Shown here piece after piece: positions 43,696-52,226 of a stretch of DNA of 64,000 bases (its first letter is position 1; the number at the start of each line of letters is the position of its first letter). Made by a program: the position numbers and the translations under genes. The notes below the pieces were generated by a model that did not search any database, was not told the DNA's origin, and saw nothing but the letters and a program-made list of their open reading frames with translations. The stretch comes from Pengzhenrongella sicca (lineage in GTDB: Bacteria > Actinomycetota > Actinomycetes > Actinomycetales > Cellulomonadaceae): the NCBI RefSeq assembly GCF_017569225.1, contig NZ_CP071868.1:3596001-3660000 (forward strand). The letters run 5' to 3'.

Positions 43696-45762
43696 ATGAG
43701 CCTGGAATCACAGCTGAGGAAGCGGTTGCTTCCTCGCGCCGGATCGGGGTCGGCCGCGGCCGCAGCACCTCCCACCCGCCCTGGCTCCGGCGGGTTTCGT
43801 CCCGACATCGAGGGCCTACGGGCCGTCGCCGTGGCGCTCGTCGTGCTTTACCACGCGCGCCTTCCTGGGCTGACCGGCGGCTACGTCGGCGTCGACGTCT
43901 TCTTCGTGATCTCCGGCTTCCTCATCACGAGCCACCTGTCCGCGGAGCTCACGCGCACTGGCCGCGTGGCGTTCGGCCGGTTCTACGCCCGCCGGATGCG
44001 CCGCATCCTGCCGGCCTCGTTCGTCGTCCTGGCGGCGACCGTGGTCGCTGCCGTGGTCGTGATGCCGCCGCTGCGCGTGCCGTCTATGGTCAAGGACGCC
44101 ATCGCGACGGCGCTGTACTTCCCGAACGTGCGCTTCGCCCGGCAGGGCACGGACTACCTGGCCGGGGACACGCCGTCGCCGCTGCAGCACTACTGGTCCC
44201 TGGGGGTCGAGGAGCAGTTCTACCTGCTGTGGCCGTTGCTTCTGGTGATCGTCACGCTGCTCGTCCGCCGATCGCAGCGCCGCCTGGTCGCCGCCCTCGG
44301 GCTCATCGTGGCCGGGTCGTTCGCGCTGAACCTCGTGGTCATGCAGTTCTCGACGGTCTGGGCCTTCTTCCTGCTGCCGACCCGGGCGTGGGAGCTGGGC
44401 GTCGGCGGCCTCGTCGCGCTGGCGATCCCCTGGCTGCGCCGACGGCGAGTCAGCCGCGCGCCGATCCTCGGCGTCGTCGGCCTGGCGCTCGTGATCGGGT
44501 CCGCGATCGCGTTCGACGACACGACGACGTTCCCCGGGTTCGCGGCGGCCGTGCCGGTCATCGGCTGCGCGCTCGCCCTGGCGGGCGGCACCCAGAACGA
44601 CGGCATCGCGGGCCGGATGCTCCGCACCGCACCGTTCCAGAGCCTCGGCCGGCTCTCCTACTCGGTGTACCTGTGGCACTGGCCGCTCCTGATCCTCGTC
44701 GAGTCCCGGCTCGCGGGTCCCCTGCCTCTCGCGGGCAGCCTCGCCCTCGCCGTCCTCGCCCTGCCGCTCGCGGCCCTGACGTACCGGTACGTCGAGGACC
44801 CGGTGCGCCACCTCCCCCTGCTCACCGCGGCACCCGCGGCCCGGACGCTGCTGGCCGGCCTCGCCGGTTCCCTGGTGATCGTCATCCTCGCGATGGGCCT
44901 CGGTCGATGGTCGGCCGGGCAACCGTTGGCCACCGCAACGCCTGCGCCGTCCACCGGCCTGACGGCCCCGCCGGCCTTCACCCCGGTCGTGCCGACCAAC
45001 ATGCGGCCGTCGCTGCGCGGGGTGGCCGCGGATCAGCCGATCGCCTACGCCGACCGCTGCCAGCTCGAGTCGACGGCCTCCGCCCTGCGCGACTGCCCGT
45101 ACGGCGACGTGACGTCCGACCGCGTCGTCGCCCTCTTCGGGGACTCGCACGCCACCCAGTGGCTGCCCGCCCTCGACTCCCTGGGCAAAGCGCAGGGGTT
45201 CCGGGTCCAGCTGTACGCCAAGTCCGGGTGCCCGTCGGCCGAGGTCGCGCAGACGCGCGCCGAAGACGACAACTGCGTGACCTATCGCCGGCTCGCCCTC
45301 GCCGCGATCGAGGCGGACCCGCCCGAGCTGGTGATCCTGAGCAACGCCGGCCAGCAGTTCTGGGCCGACTCCTCGACCGCTGCGGCGCAGTGGCGGGCGG
45401 GCCTGGCGGCGACCCTCGAGGCGCTGCCCCCCAGCAGCGCGCAGCTGATCATCGGCACCACACCGTCGTTCGCCGTCGGTGCGCCGACCTGCCTGTCGAT
45501 CCACCTCGCGGACGCCGGAGTGTGCGGTGCCGCGCGCGACCTGGTGGTGGATCCCGAGCGGCTCGACGACGAGCAGTCCATCGCCGCCGCGCACGGTGCG
45601 GGCTACTTCCCGGCCGTGGACTACCTGTGCACGACGGACCGGTGCGAGACGATCGAGGGCGACATCTTGCTCTACCGCGACGAGCACCACCTCACGACGG
45701 TGGCCAGCGTCGACCTCGCCGACGAGCTGGACGCGCTCCTGTTCTCCGGGGCCACGAGCTAG
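43696..45762 (+). CDS. OafA-like acyltransferase fused to an SGNH domain
   Basis: A 688-residue protein with an N-terminal acyltransferase-3 membrane domain (about 35-385). This begins FRPDIEGLRAVAVALVVLYH, followed by GGYVGVDVFFVISGFLI, and contains HYWSLGVEEQFYLLWP and LWHWPLLI. After an Ala/Pro/Thr linker comes an extracytoplasmic SGNH hydrolase domain (about 445-688), with block I VVALFGDSHATQWLPAL and the Asp-His pair in RDEHHLTTVAS. These proteins O-acetylate surface glycans. ATG at 43696 follows GGGAGCGAG. It is not next to the EPS operon but could modify its polymer (inferred). Confidence 0.9.
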   Translation: MSLESQLRKRLLPRAGSGSAAAAAPPTRPGSGGFRPDIEGLRAVAVALVVLYHARLPGLTGGYVGVDVFFVISGFLITSHLSAELTRTGRVAFGRFYARRMRRILPASFVVLAATVVAAVVVMPPLRVPSMVKDAIATALYFPNVRFARQGTDYLAGDTPSPLQHYWSLGVEEQFYLLWPLLLVIVTLLVRRSQRRLVAALGLIVAGSFALNLVVMQFSTVWAFFLLPTRAWELGVGGLVALAIPWLRRRRVSRAPILGVVGLALVIGSAIAFDDTTTFPGFAAAVPVIGCALALAGGTQNDGIAGRMLRTAPFQSLGRLSYSVYLWHWPLLILVESRLAGPLPLAGSLALAVLALPLAALTYRYVEDPVRHLPLLTAAPAARTLLAGLAGSLVIVILAMGLGRWSAGQPLATATPAPSTGLTAPPAFTPVVPTNMRPSLRGVAADQPIAYADRCQLESTASALRDCPYGDVTSDRVVALFGDSHATQWLPALDSLGKAQGFRVQLYAKSGCPSAEVAQTRAEDDNCVTYRRLALAAIEADPPELVILSNAGQQFWADSSTAAAQWRAGLAATLEALPPSSAQLIIGTTPSFAVGAPTCLSIHLADAGVCGAARDLVVDPERLDDEQSIAAAHGAGYFPAVDYLCTTDRCETIEGDILLYRDEHHLTTVASVDLADELDALLFSGATS

Positions 45763-45808
45763 TGACCGGCCTCTCGGCGGCGCGTGCGGCGGCTGTGGCC
45801 GCGGCGCC

Positions 45809-46687
45809 TCAGCGCAGCGGGAGCTCCGGCTGGGCCGGCGCGCGGCGCGACCCGGACCTGCGCTCGAGCGCCGCGGCATAGAGCTCCCGCTTGCTCACCC
45901 CGGCCGCCTCGGCGACCTCCGCGACGACCGACTTGAGGTGCTCGCCGCCGTCGGTGCGGGTGAGGACCTCGCCGACGACGTCGGCCACCGACGCCGTCCG
46001 GGCGGGAGCGCCCGCGACGACGATCGCGATCTCGCCGAGCATCTCGCCGGCCGCGGACCAGGCGGCGAGCTCACCGAGCGGCAGGCGCACGACCTCCTCG
46101 TACGTCTTGGTCAGCTCGCGGCACACGGCGGCCGGGCGGGCGGCGCCGAATGCCGCGGCCATCACCGCGAGCGTCGCCGCGAGCCGGCGCGGGGACTCGA
46201 AGAAGATGAGCGTGCGGCGCTCGTCCGCGAGCTCGGCGAACGCGCGTGCCTGCTCGCCGGGCTTGCGCGGCGGGAAGCCCTCGAAGCAAAACCGGTCCGT
46301 CGGCAGGCCCGAGAGCGCAAGTGCGGTCAGCACGGCGCTCGGTCCGGGCGCCGCGGTCACCGGCAGGCCCGCCTCGACGGCCGCCGCGACGAGCCGGAAG
46401 CCCGGGTCCGAGACCGAGGGCATCCCGGCGTCCGTGACGACGAGCACCGTGCCGCCGCCGCGCACGACGTCGAGCAACTCGTCCGCGCGCTCCGCCTCGT
46501 TGTGCTCGTGGCAGCTCACGATCCGGCCGCCGACGGCGACGCCCATCCGGGCCGCGAGCGCGCGCAGGCGCCGGGTGTCCTCCGCGGCGACGACGTCCGC
46601 CTCCGCAAGCAGCCGGCGCAGGCGAAGCGAGGCGTCCTCGACGTCGCCGATCGGTGTCGCGGCGAGCACGAGGCGCCCAGTAGTCAT
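45809..46687 (-). CDS. rsmI: 16S rRNA 2'-O-ribose methyltransferase C1402
   Basis: A 292-residue SAM methyltransferase of the RsmI family. It has LVLAATPIGDVEDASLRLRR at the N-terminus, VAAEDTRRLRAL, VVTDAGMPSVSDPGFRL, AAPGPSAVLTALALSGLP and FEGFPPRKPGEQARA. It methylates the ribose of C1402 in 16S rRNA. ATG at 46687. Divergent pairing with a protein mannosyltransferase gene is conserved in actinobacteria (as Rv1003/Rv1002c in mycobacteria). Confidence 0.95.
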   Translation of the reverse strand: MTTGRLVLAATPIGDVEDASLRLRRLLAEADVVAAEDTRRLRALAARMGVAVGGRIVSCHEHNEAERADELLDVVRGGGTVLVVTDAGMPSVSDPGFRLVAAAVEAGLPVTAAPGPSAVLTALALSGLPTDRFCFEGFPPRKPGEQARAFAELADERRTLIFFESPRRLAATLAVMAAAFGAARPAAVCRELTKTYEEVVRLPLGELAAWSAAGEMLGEIAIVVAGAPARTASVADVVGEVLTRTDGGEHLKSVVAEVAEAAGVSKRELYAAALERRSGSRRAPAQPELPLR

Positions 46688-46730
46688 TCCGGAAGCCTGC
46701 CACGCCCCGCTCCCCGCCCCGCGCCCCGGC

Positions 46731-46783
46731 CCGGTTTTCAGGGGGATGGGTGCGCCCCACGCGCCGATTCCCCTGAAAACCGG
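46731..46783. repeat. Long inverted repeat between rsmI and pmt
   Basis: CCGGTTTTCAGGGG (46731-46744) and CCCCTGAAAACCGG (46770-46783) are perfect 14-bp arms, extending to 17 bp with one mismatch, around a 25-bp centre (about 19 bp when extended). It lies between two divergent starts, and its right arm covers the -35 area of pmt, so it may be an operator for both genes rather than a terminator. Confidence 0.7.
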
Positions 46784-46813
46784 CTCGCGGGGCGGGCGAC
46801 CTACGATGGCGGC

Positions 46814-48643
46814 GTGACGATGAGCGCGGGGGGGCCGCAGGGCTGGCGAGCGCCCGGCGGTGGCCGGCACCGCGCGGAACTCGGCGCGGACGCACCCGAG
46901 CCGGGCCCGCTCGATCCGGCCGCGCCTGAGCCGGCCCCGCTCGATCCGCAGGTTCTGCTCGATACCGCCGACGCGCCGTCGGCCGCCGCGCCGCCACCCG
47001 AGGCCGAGCCCGCTCCTGCGTCCGAGCCCGCTCTTGAGCCCGAACCCGCTCCGGAACCCGCTCCCGCTCCCGAACCCACCGAGGCGCGGCTGCTGCGACG
47101 CCTGCTCGGCGACGCGGCGCTCCTGCTCGGCTCGACCCGCCGCGACCGGATCTGGGGCTGGATCGGCCCGCTGCTGGTCACCGCGCTCGCCGCACTGGCG
47201 CGGTTCCCTGGCCTCGGCCGCCCCCACACGCTGATCTTCGACGAGACCTACTACGTCAAGCAGGCGTACACGCTGCTCAAGGTCGGCTACGAGGCCCGCT
47301 GGCCCGACGACGCGAACGCCGCCTTCGAGGCCGGCAACCTCGACACCTTCCTGGCCCGGGCCGACTACGCGGTGCATCCGCCCGTCGGCAAGTGGATGAT
47401 CGCGCTCGGCATGGAGCTCGCAGGCCCCGCCAGCTCAGCGGGGTGGCGCCTGTCCGCCGCCGTCTGCGGCACGCTCGCCGTGCTCATGCTCGCGCGGATC
47501 GCGCGCCGACTGTTCGCCTCCACCCTGCTCGGGACGATCGCGGGCGGCCTGCTGGCGGTGGACGGCCTGGCGATCGTGCACTCGCGCACGGGGCTGCTCG
47601 ACGGGTTCCTCATGTTCTTCGTCCTCGCGGGGTTCGGCGCACTCCTGCTCGACCGCGAGCAGGCGCGCCGCCGGCTCGCGCGGCTCGTCGCGGCCCGCCA
47701 GGACGCGGGCCTCGCGCTCACGGAGTGGGGCCCGCGGCTCGGGATCCGGTGGTGGCGCGTCGCCGCCGGCGTGCTGCTCGGGCTCGCGATCGGCACGAAA
47801 TGGTCGGGGCTGTACTTCCTCGCCGTGTTCGGCCTGCTCACGGTCGCGTGGGACGTGAGCGCTCGGCGCGCCGCCGGCGTGCGGCTCTGGCTCGCCGCCG
47901 GCCTGCTGCGCGACGGCGTCCCGGCCGCGCTCACCCTGGTGCCGCTCGCCGCGGCGACCTACCTCGTGAGCTGGATCGGCTGGCTCCGCACGCCCGCCGC
48001 GTACCTGCGCACGTGGGCGGCCACGAACCCGGGCGAGGGGATCAGCTGGCTGCCCGAGTCGCTGCGCTCGTTGGCGCACTACCACGCCGAGATGTGGGAG
48101 TTCCACACCCACCTCACCGCGGAGCACGCCTACGCGGCGCACCCGCTCGGGTGGCTGATCCAGTGGCGGCCGACGTCCTTCTTCTACGAGGCCCCCGTGC
48201 CCGCGCAGGCGCTGTGCGGCGCCGACCGCTGCTCGCAGGCGATCACCTCGCTCGGCAACCCGATCCTGTGGTGGGCGGCGACGGCGGCGCTGGTCGCCGT
48301 CGTCTGGTGGTTCGTGCGCACGCGCGACTGGCGCGCGGCCGCGGCGCTCTCGGGCATCCTCGCGGGCTGGGTGCCCTGGCTCGCGTACTCCCACCGCACG
48401 ATCTTCACGTTCTACTCGATCGCGTTCGCGCCCTGGATGGTCCTCGTCCTGACGTACGCGCTCGGCCGCGTGCTGGGCACACCGGCCGACGACCCCGTCC
48501 GACGACGGCGCGGCGCCCTGTGGGTGGGGGGCTTCCTCGGGCTCGTGGTCCTCGTCAGCGCGTTCTTCTACCCGATCTGGACCGCGCAGGTCGTCCCGTA
48601 CACCTTCTGGCACCTGCACATGTGGCTCGCGTCCTGGGTCTGA
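46814..48643 (+). CDS. pmt: Dolichyl/polyprenyl-phosphate-mannose protein mannosyltransferase
   Basis: A 609-residue GT39 membrane enzyme. A disordered Pro/Glu/Ala N-terminus (about 1-95) precedes about ten helices. The catalytic acidic pair is in HTLIFDETYYVKQAY (about 141), followed by YAVHPPVGKWMIALGMEL; the ends VVWWF and TFWHLHMWLASWV are typical. It transfers mannose from polyprenyl-phosphate mannose to Ser/Thr of exported proteins, which could include the Thr/Ser-rich surface proteins at the left end (inferred). GTG 46814 is favoured because a TACGAT -10 at 46802-46807 predicts a transcript starting at it; ATG 46820 is the alternative. Confidence 0.93.
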   Translation: MTMSAGGPQGWRAPGGGRHRAELGADAPEPGPLDPAAPEPAPLDPQVLLDTADAPSAAAPPPEAEPAPASEPALEPEPAPEPAPAPEPTEARLLRRLLGDAALLLGSTRRDRIWGWIGPLLVTALAALARFPGLGRPHTLIFDETYYVKQAYTLLKVGYEARWPDDANAAFEAGNLDTFLARADYAVHPPVGKWMIALGMELAGPASSAGWRLSAAVCGTLAVLMLARIARRLFASTLLGTIAGGLLAVDGLAIVHSRTGLLDGFLMFFVLAGFGALLLDREQARRRLARLVAARQDAGLALTEWGPRLGIRWWRVAAGVLLGLAIGTKWSGLYFLAVFGLLTVAWDVSARRAAGVRLWLAAGLLRDGVPAALTLVPLAAATYLVSWIGWLRTPAAYLRTWAATNPGEGISWLPESLRSLAHYHAEMWEFHTHLTAEHAYAAHPLGWLIQWRPTSFFYEAPVPAQALCGADRCSQAITSLGNPILWWAATAALVAVVWWFVRTRDWRAAAALSGILAGWVPWLAYSHRTIFTFYSIAFAPWMVLVLTYALGRVLGTPADDPVRRRRGALWVGGFLGLVVLVSAFFYPIWTAQVVPYTFWHLHMWLASWV

Positions 48644-48665
48644 GCCGGCCTAGGCAAGAGGCGGC

Positions 48666-50135
48666 CTACGGCCAGTCGACCTGCGGGCTGCGGTAGAACG
48701 CGAGCCCCTCGTCCTGCCAGTGCGGGGCCTGCCCCGCGACGCGCACCCGGAAGCCCGCCCAGCACCGCCGCTCGGGCAGCGACCACGCGACCTCGGCGAC
48801 GGCGGCGAGCCGCGGCAGCAGCAGGTAGTAGAGCTCGTCCCGCGTCGAGATGGTCTCGGTCCACACGGCCGCCTCGACGCCAAGGATCGCCTCCGGCGGC
48901 AGCCCCGGGACGAGCTCGGCGGGCTCCCAGTCGTAGGCGTCGCGCAGCTCGGTGAACCCGGCCCAGTCGAGCCCGACGGGCGACGACGCGTCGTACTTCA
49001 TGTCGAGGTACACCCGCGCACCGGGCGACAGCAGCACCCGCGCCCCCGCCGCCGCGGCGGCCACGATCGGCTCGGGAGGCTCGCGCTGGTCCCAGTACTG
49101 CACCACCGAGCCGGGCCCGAGCGGCACGGCGGCGATCTCCTGCCAGCCGACGACGCGCTTGCCCGCGGCGCGCAGGATGTCGTGCGCCGTGCGCACGAAC
49201 CAGGCGTACTCGTCCGGCGGCATGGTCGCGATCTCGTCGCCGCCGAGGTGCACGTAGTCGCCCGGGGTCATCGCGGCCAGGTCGCCGAACACGTCCGCCA
49301 GGAACGCCGCCGTCGCGGGCAGGTCCCGGTGCAGGTGGCTGAAGCCGACCTCGGTCCCGGCGTACACCTCGACGGGCGTCCCCGACCCGGTGAGCTCGCC
49401 GTAGGCGTGCTGGGCAGCGAACACGTGCCCGGGCATGTCGATCTCCGGGACGATCGTGATCTCGCGAGCGGCGGCGAACGCGATCAGCTCCGCGTAGTCG
49501 AGCGCGGTGTAGAAGCCGCCCGGGCCGCCCCCGACCTCGGACTGCGCCGAGCGCTCCGTGAGCCGCGGCCGGGACGGCAGCGCGATCCGCCAGCCCTGGT
49601 CGTCTGTGAGGTGCAGGTGCAGCACGTTGAACTTGTACTCGCTCATGAGCGTGAGCACGGCTTTGACCTGCTCGACGCTCACGAAGTGGCGCACGACGTC
49701 GAGACTCAGTCCCCGCCACGGGTACCGGGGGGCGTCGGCCACGTGCACGGCCGCCACCTCGAGCACCCCGTCCGGCCCGGCGACCACGAGCTGGCGCAGC
49801 GTCGCGAGCGCCCGCACGAGCCCGGCCAGCCGGGGCGCGGCAAGCTCGATCCGGTCCGCGCTCGCGTCGATCTCGTACCGCTCCGCGGCGTCGGCGTCGG
49901 CGGGCCCCGCGTCCGGGTCGAGGCTGAGCCGGATGGTCTGGCCGTCCCCGCCCGGGCCCATGAGCAGGTCGAGCGGGAAGCCGACCCGGCGGCCGAGGTC
50001 GTCGGCGGCGAGCACCCCGAGCGAGATCTCCGCGGGGCCGTCCCCCGTGACCAGGCGCACGCCCGGCACCACCCGGAAGGGGGCCCCGGCGCCGGCCACG
50101 ACCTCCCGGGGGATCGGCACGAGCGAGCTCAGCAC
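48666..50135 (-). CDS. Beta-N-acetylhexosaminidase (GH20)
   Basis: A 489-residue family 20 glycoside hydrolase. The N-terminal GH20b-like domain spans about 1-125, and the catalytic barrel begins YPWRGLSLDVVRHFVSVEQV. The catalytic Asp-Glu pair is in YVHLGGDEIA (about 297); other conserved segments are HLHLTDDQGWRI, PEIDMPGHV and VVGWQEIA. It removes terminal GlcNAc/GalNAc residues. No signal peptide is seen, so it is probably cytoplasmic and acts on imported or recycled amino sugars. GTG at 50135. Confidence 0.92.
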   Translation of the reverse strand: MLSSLVPIPREVVAGAGAPFRVVPGVRLVTGDGPAEISLGVLAADDLGRRVGFPLDLLMGPGGDGQTIRLSLDPDAGPADADAAERYEIDASADRIELAAPRLAGLVRALATLRQLVVAGPDGVLEVAAVHVADAPRYPWRGLSLDVVRHFVSVEQVKAVLTLMSEYKFNVLHLHLTDDQGWRIALPSRPRLTERSAQSEVGGGPGGFYTALDYAELIAFAAAREITIVPEIDMPGHVFAAQHAYGELTGSGTPVEVYAGTEVGFSHLHRDLPATAAFLADVFGDLAAMTPGDYVHLGGDEIATMPPDEYAWFVRTAHDILRAAGKRVVGWQEIAAVPLGPGSVVQYWDQREPPEPIVAAAAAGARVLLSPGARVYLDMKYDASSPVGLDWAGFTELRDAYDWEPAELVPGLPPEAILGVEAAVWTETISTRDELYYLLLPRLAAVAEVAWSLPERRCWAGFRVRVAGQAPHWQDEGLAFYRSPQVDWP

Positions 50136-50245
50136 GGGGTGCCTTCTTCCCTCGCCGCGCGGTCGGCACGGTCGACCGCCGCGCGCGTTGGCTGCACGCT
50201 ACTCCGCGCGTCCTCCGCCGTGCCGGTCAACCGGCAGGTTGGCGG

Positions 50246-50740
50246 TCACCCGGTTGAGTGCTGCTCGCTCGGCAGGGGCTGGTCGACGACCTCGAGGCCG
50301 GCCGTGATCGCGAGGGCGATGACCCGGAGCTGCTCGACCTGCTCCGGCGTCAGCGGGTCGAAGACACCCGCCCGGACGGACTCGACGTGATGGGGCGCCG
50401 CAGCGACCAGCACCTGCCAGCCGCTGTCGGTCAGCACCGCGACGTTCCCGCGGCCGTCGGTCGCGTGCCGCTCGCGGCGCACCCAGCCGGACTCCTCGAG
50501 CCGGGCGACCGCGTGCGAGGTGCGCGACGCCGACGCGTGCAGCACCCCGGCAAGTTCGCTCATGCGCAGCGAGCGACCCTCGGACTCCGAGAGCATCGCG
50601 AGGATCAGGTAGTACGCGTGCGGGATGCCTGCGGTCCGCTGGAGCTGGCGGTCGAGCACGGCCTGCAGGTTCCCGGTCATCGTGATGAGCGCGCGCCAGG
50701 CCGCCTGCTGCTCGGGCGTCAACCACCGGGTCTCGGTCAC
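50246..50740 (-). CDS. MarR-family transcriptional regulator
   Basis: A 164-residue winged-helix regulator. The recognition region is MSELAGVLHASASRTSHAVA followed by RLEESGWVRRERHATDGRGN, and the wing ends VAVLTDSG. GTG at 50740 lies six bases after a TACGAT -10 (TACGAT-GATCGG-GTG on the minus strand), indicating a leaderless message. Members of this kind often control efflux or aromatic-compound genes; no adjacent target is evident, so the ligand is unknown. Confidence 0.87.
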   Translation of the reverse strand: MTETRWLTPEQQAAWRALITMTGNLQAVLDRQLQRTAGIPHAYYLILAMLSESEGRSLRMSELAGVLHASASRTSHAVARLEESGWVRRERHATDGRGNVAVLTDSGWQVLVAAAPHHVESVRAGVFDPLTPEQVEQLRVIALAITAGLEVVDQPLPSEQHSTG

Positions 50741-50846
50741 CCGATCATCGTAGGTGCCGCCGGGGCCGGCGCACGGTCACCGTCGCGACGCCACGGCGCC
50801 GGCGCCGAGGCACCGGCGCCGGGGCGCCGTCGATCTGCCCGCCGGG

Positions 50847-52022
50847 TCAGTGCCCGCCGAGCGTGACGATCGAGCCAGGGCCCGTCAGGACGTTCGTCGA
50901 GACGTACAGGCGCCCGCGCGCCCACTCGAGCCCGGCGGGTTCGGTCAGGCTCGCGAACGGGGTCACCGTGCCGTACCGCGAGACGGCCGACACCTGCCCG
51001 CCGAACAGCTCGGCCACGTACATCGTGCCGTTCGGCGCGATGGCCAGCCCGGTCGCGCCGGCGAACCCGGTCGCGACCAGCTGGACTGCCCCGGTCTGGG
51101 GGTTGACGCGGTACAGGGACCCGTTGGCGCCGAGGCTGCCGTCCTCGGGCCCGCCGGGCAGCGACGTGACGTAGAGCTTGCCGTCTGGGCCGATCTCGAC
51201 GTCGGTCGGCACCGGCTCGAGGATGAAGTCCGCGCCGACGACGCACGCGTCGATCCCGAGCGCGGCCGCGGCCTCCGCGGTGACCTGGACGGTCTTGCCC
51301 GGCAGCACGGCGACCGTGCTCACCCGGCCGCGGTAGTCGATCTTGAGCAGGGCATTGCTGCCGGCGTCGGCGACGTAGGTGCCGTACCTGCCGATCGCCG
51401 CCCCGTACGGGTGCGAGTCGATCAAGCCGGTGTAGGACTGCAGGAAGGGCGGGACGAGCGCGGCGCACTCCGGGGCCAGCCCCTGGAACCCGTAGGTGGA
51501 CCCGGCGTCCGGGTTGTTCGCGAGCTCGTAGGCGAGCAGGTCCGCGCGATCGCTCACGACGCCCCGCTTCGTCCGATGCTTGACGACGGCCGAGAGCACG
51601 CCCTCCTCGCCGAACACGGACTCGGCCCAGGTGAGCCCGCCGTGGTCGACCGCGACGGCGGCGATGTCGGTACCGGGCGAGGACACCAGGTCGATCGGGT
51701 CCTTGCCCTTGGCGAGCACCGTCAGCGCGCCGGAGAACGCCTGACCGACGTAGAGCGTGCTCCGCCCGCCGACGGCGAAGCTGAGCGGCCCGGCGAGCCC
51801 TTCGGCGACCGTCACGGGATCCTTCGGACCCGGAGCCGGCGAGTGGTGGTTCCCGCCGCGCTTGGCGGCTGCGGCGTCGTCGGCGCCTAGGGCGCGGAAG
51901 ACGTTGTGCCGGGCGAGCGGATCCGGCGGCTGGGCCGCGGCAGCCGCGGGGATGGTGCCGAGGGCGAGCAGGCCTGCGGTCGCCAGCGAGGCGACTGCGG
52001 CGGTGGTGGTGGAACGCCTCAT
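50847..52022 (-). CDS. ScyD/ScyE-family secreted propeller protein
   Basis: A 391-residue exported protein. The signal peptide spans residues 1-29 (SLATAGLLALGTIPAAAAAQ). The mature part is an NHL/SMP-30-like propeller with VTVAEGLAGPLSFAVGGRST, YGTYVADAGSNALLKIDYRG, PTDVEIGPDGKLYVTSLPGG and GATGLAIAPNGTMYVAELFG. It matches the ScyD/ScyE family, named from scytonemin loci but widespread without them; the biochemical role is unknown. ATG at 52022 has an excellent AAGGAGGAG ribosome site. Confidence 0.85.
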   Translation of the reverse strand: MRRSTTTAAVASLATAGLLALGTIPAAAAAQPPDPLARHNVFRALGADDAAAAKRGGNHHSPAPGPKDPVTVAEGLAGPLSFAVGGRSTLYVGQAFSGALTVLAKGKDPIDLVSSPGTDIAAVAVDHGGLTWAESVFGEEGVLSAVVKHRTKRGVVSDRADLLAYELANNPDAGSTYGFQGLAPECAALVPPFLQSYTGLIDSHPYGAAIGRYGTYVADAGSNALLKIDYRGRVSTVAVLPGKTVQVTAEAAAALGIDACVVGADFILEPVPTDVEIGPDGKLYVTSLPGGPEDGSLGANGSLYRVNPQTGAVQLVATGFAGATGLAIAPNGTMYVAELFGGQVSAVSRYGTVTPFASLTEPAGLEWARGRLYVSTNVLTGPGSIVTLGGH

Positions 52023-52226
52023 CGTTCTCCTCCTTGAGAACTAGGGTGTCGGGGTTTGTGCTGGTTCGTCCAACTATGCCCGTGCTGTGCGCGGCCTGTC
52101 GACAACCTGTGCCCGGCGGTCCAGCACCCCGGCCGCCCCCGGGGTCCGGCGGGGCGCGGCGGGCACCGTGAGACGATCGAAGCCCGCGCGGTACCGTCCG
52201 GGATCACACCGGCACGAGGAGTCGCC

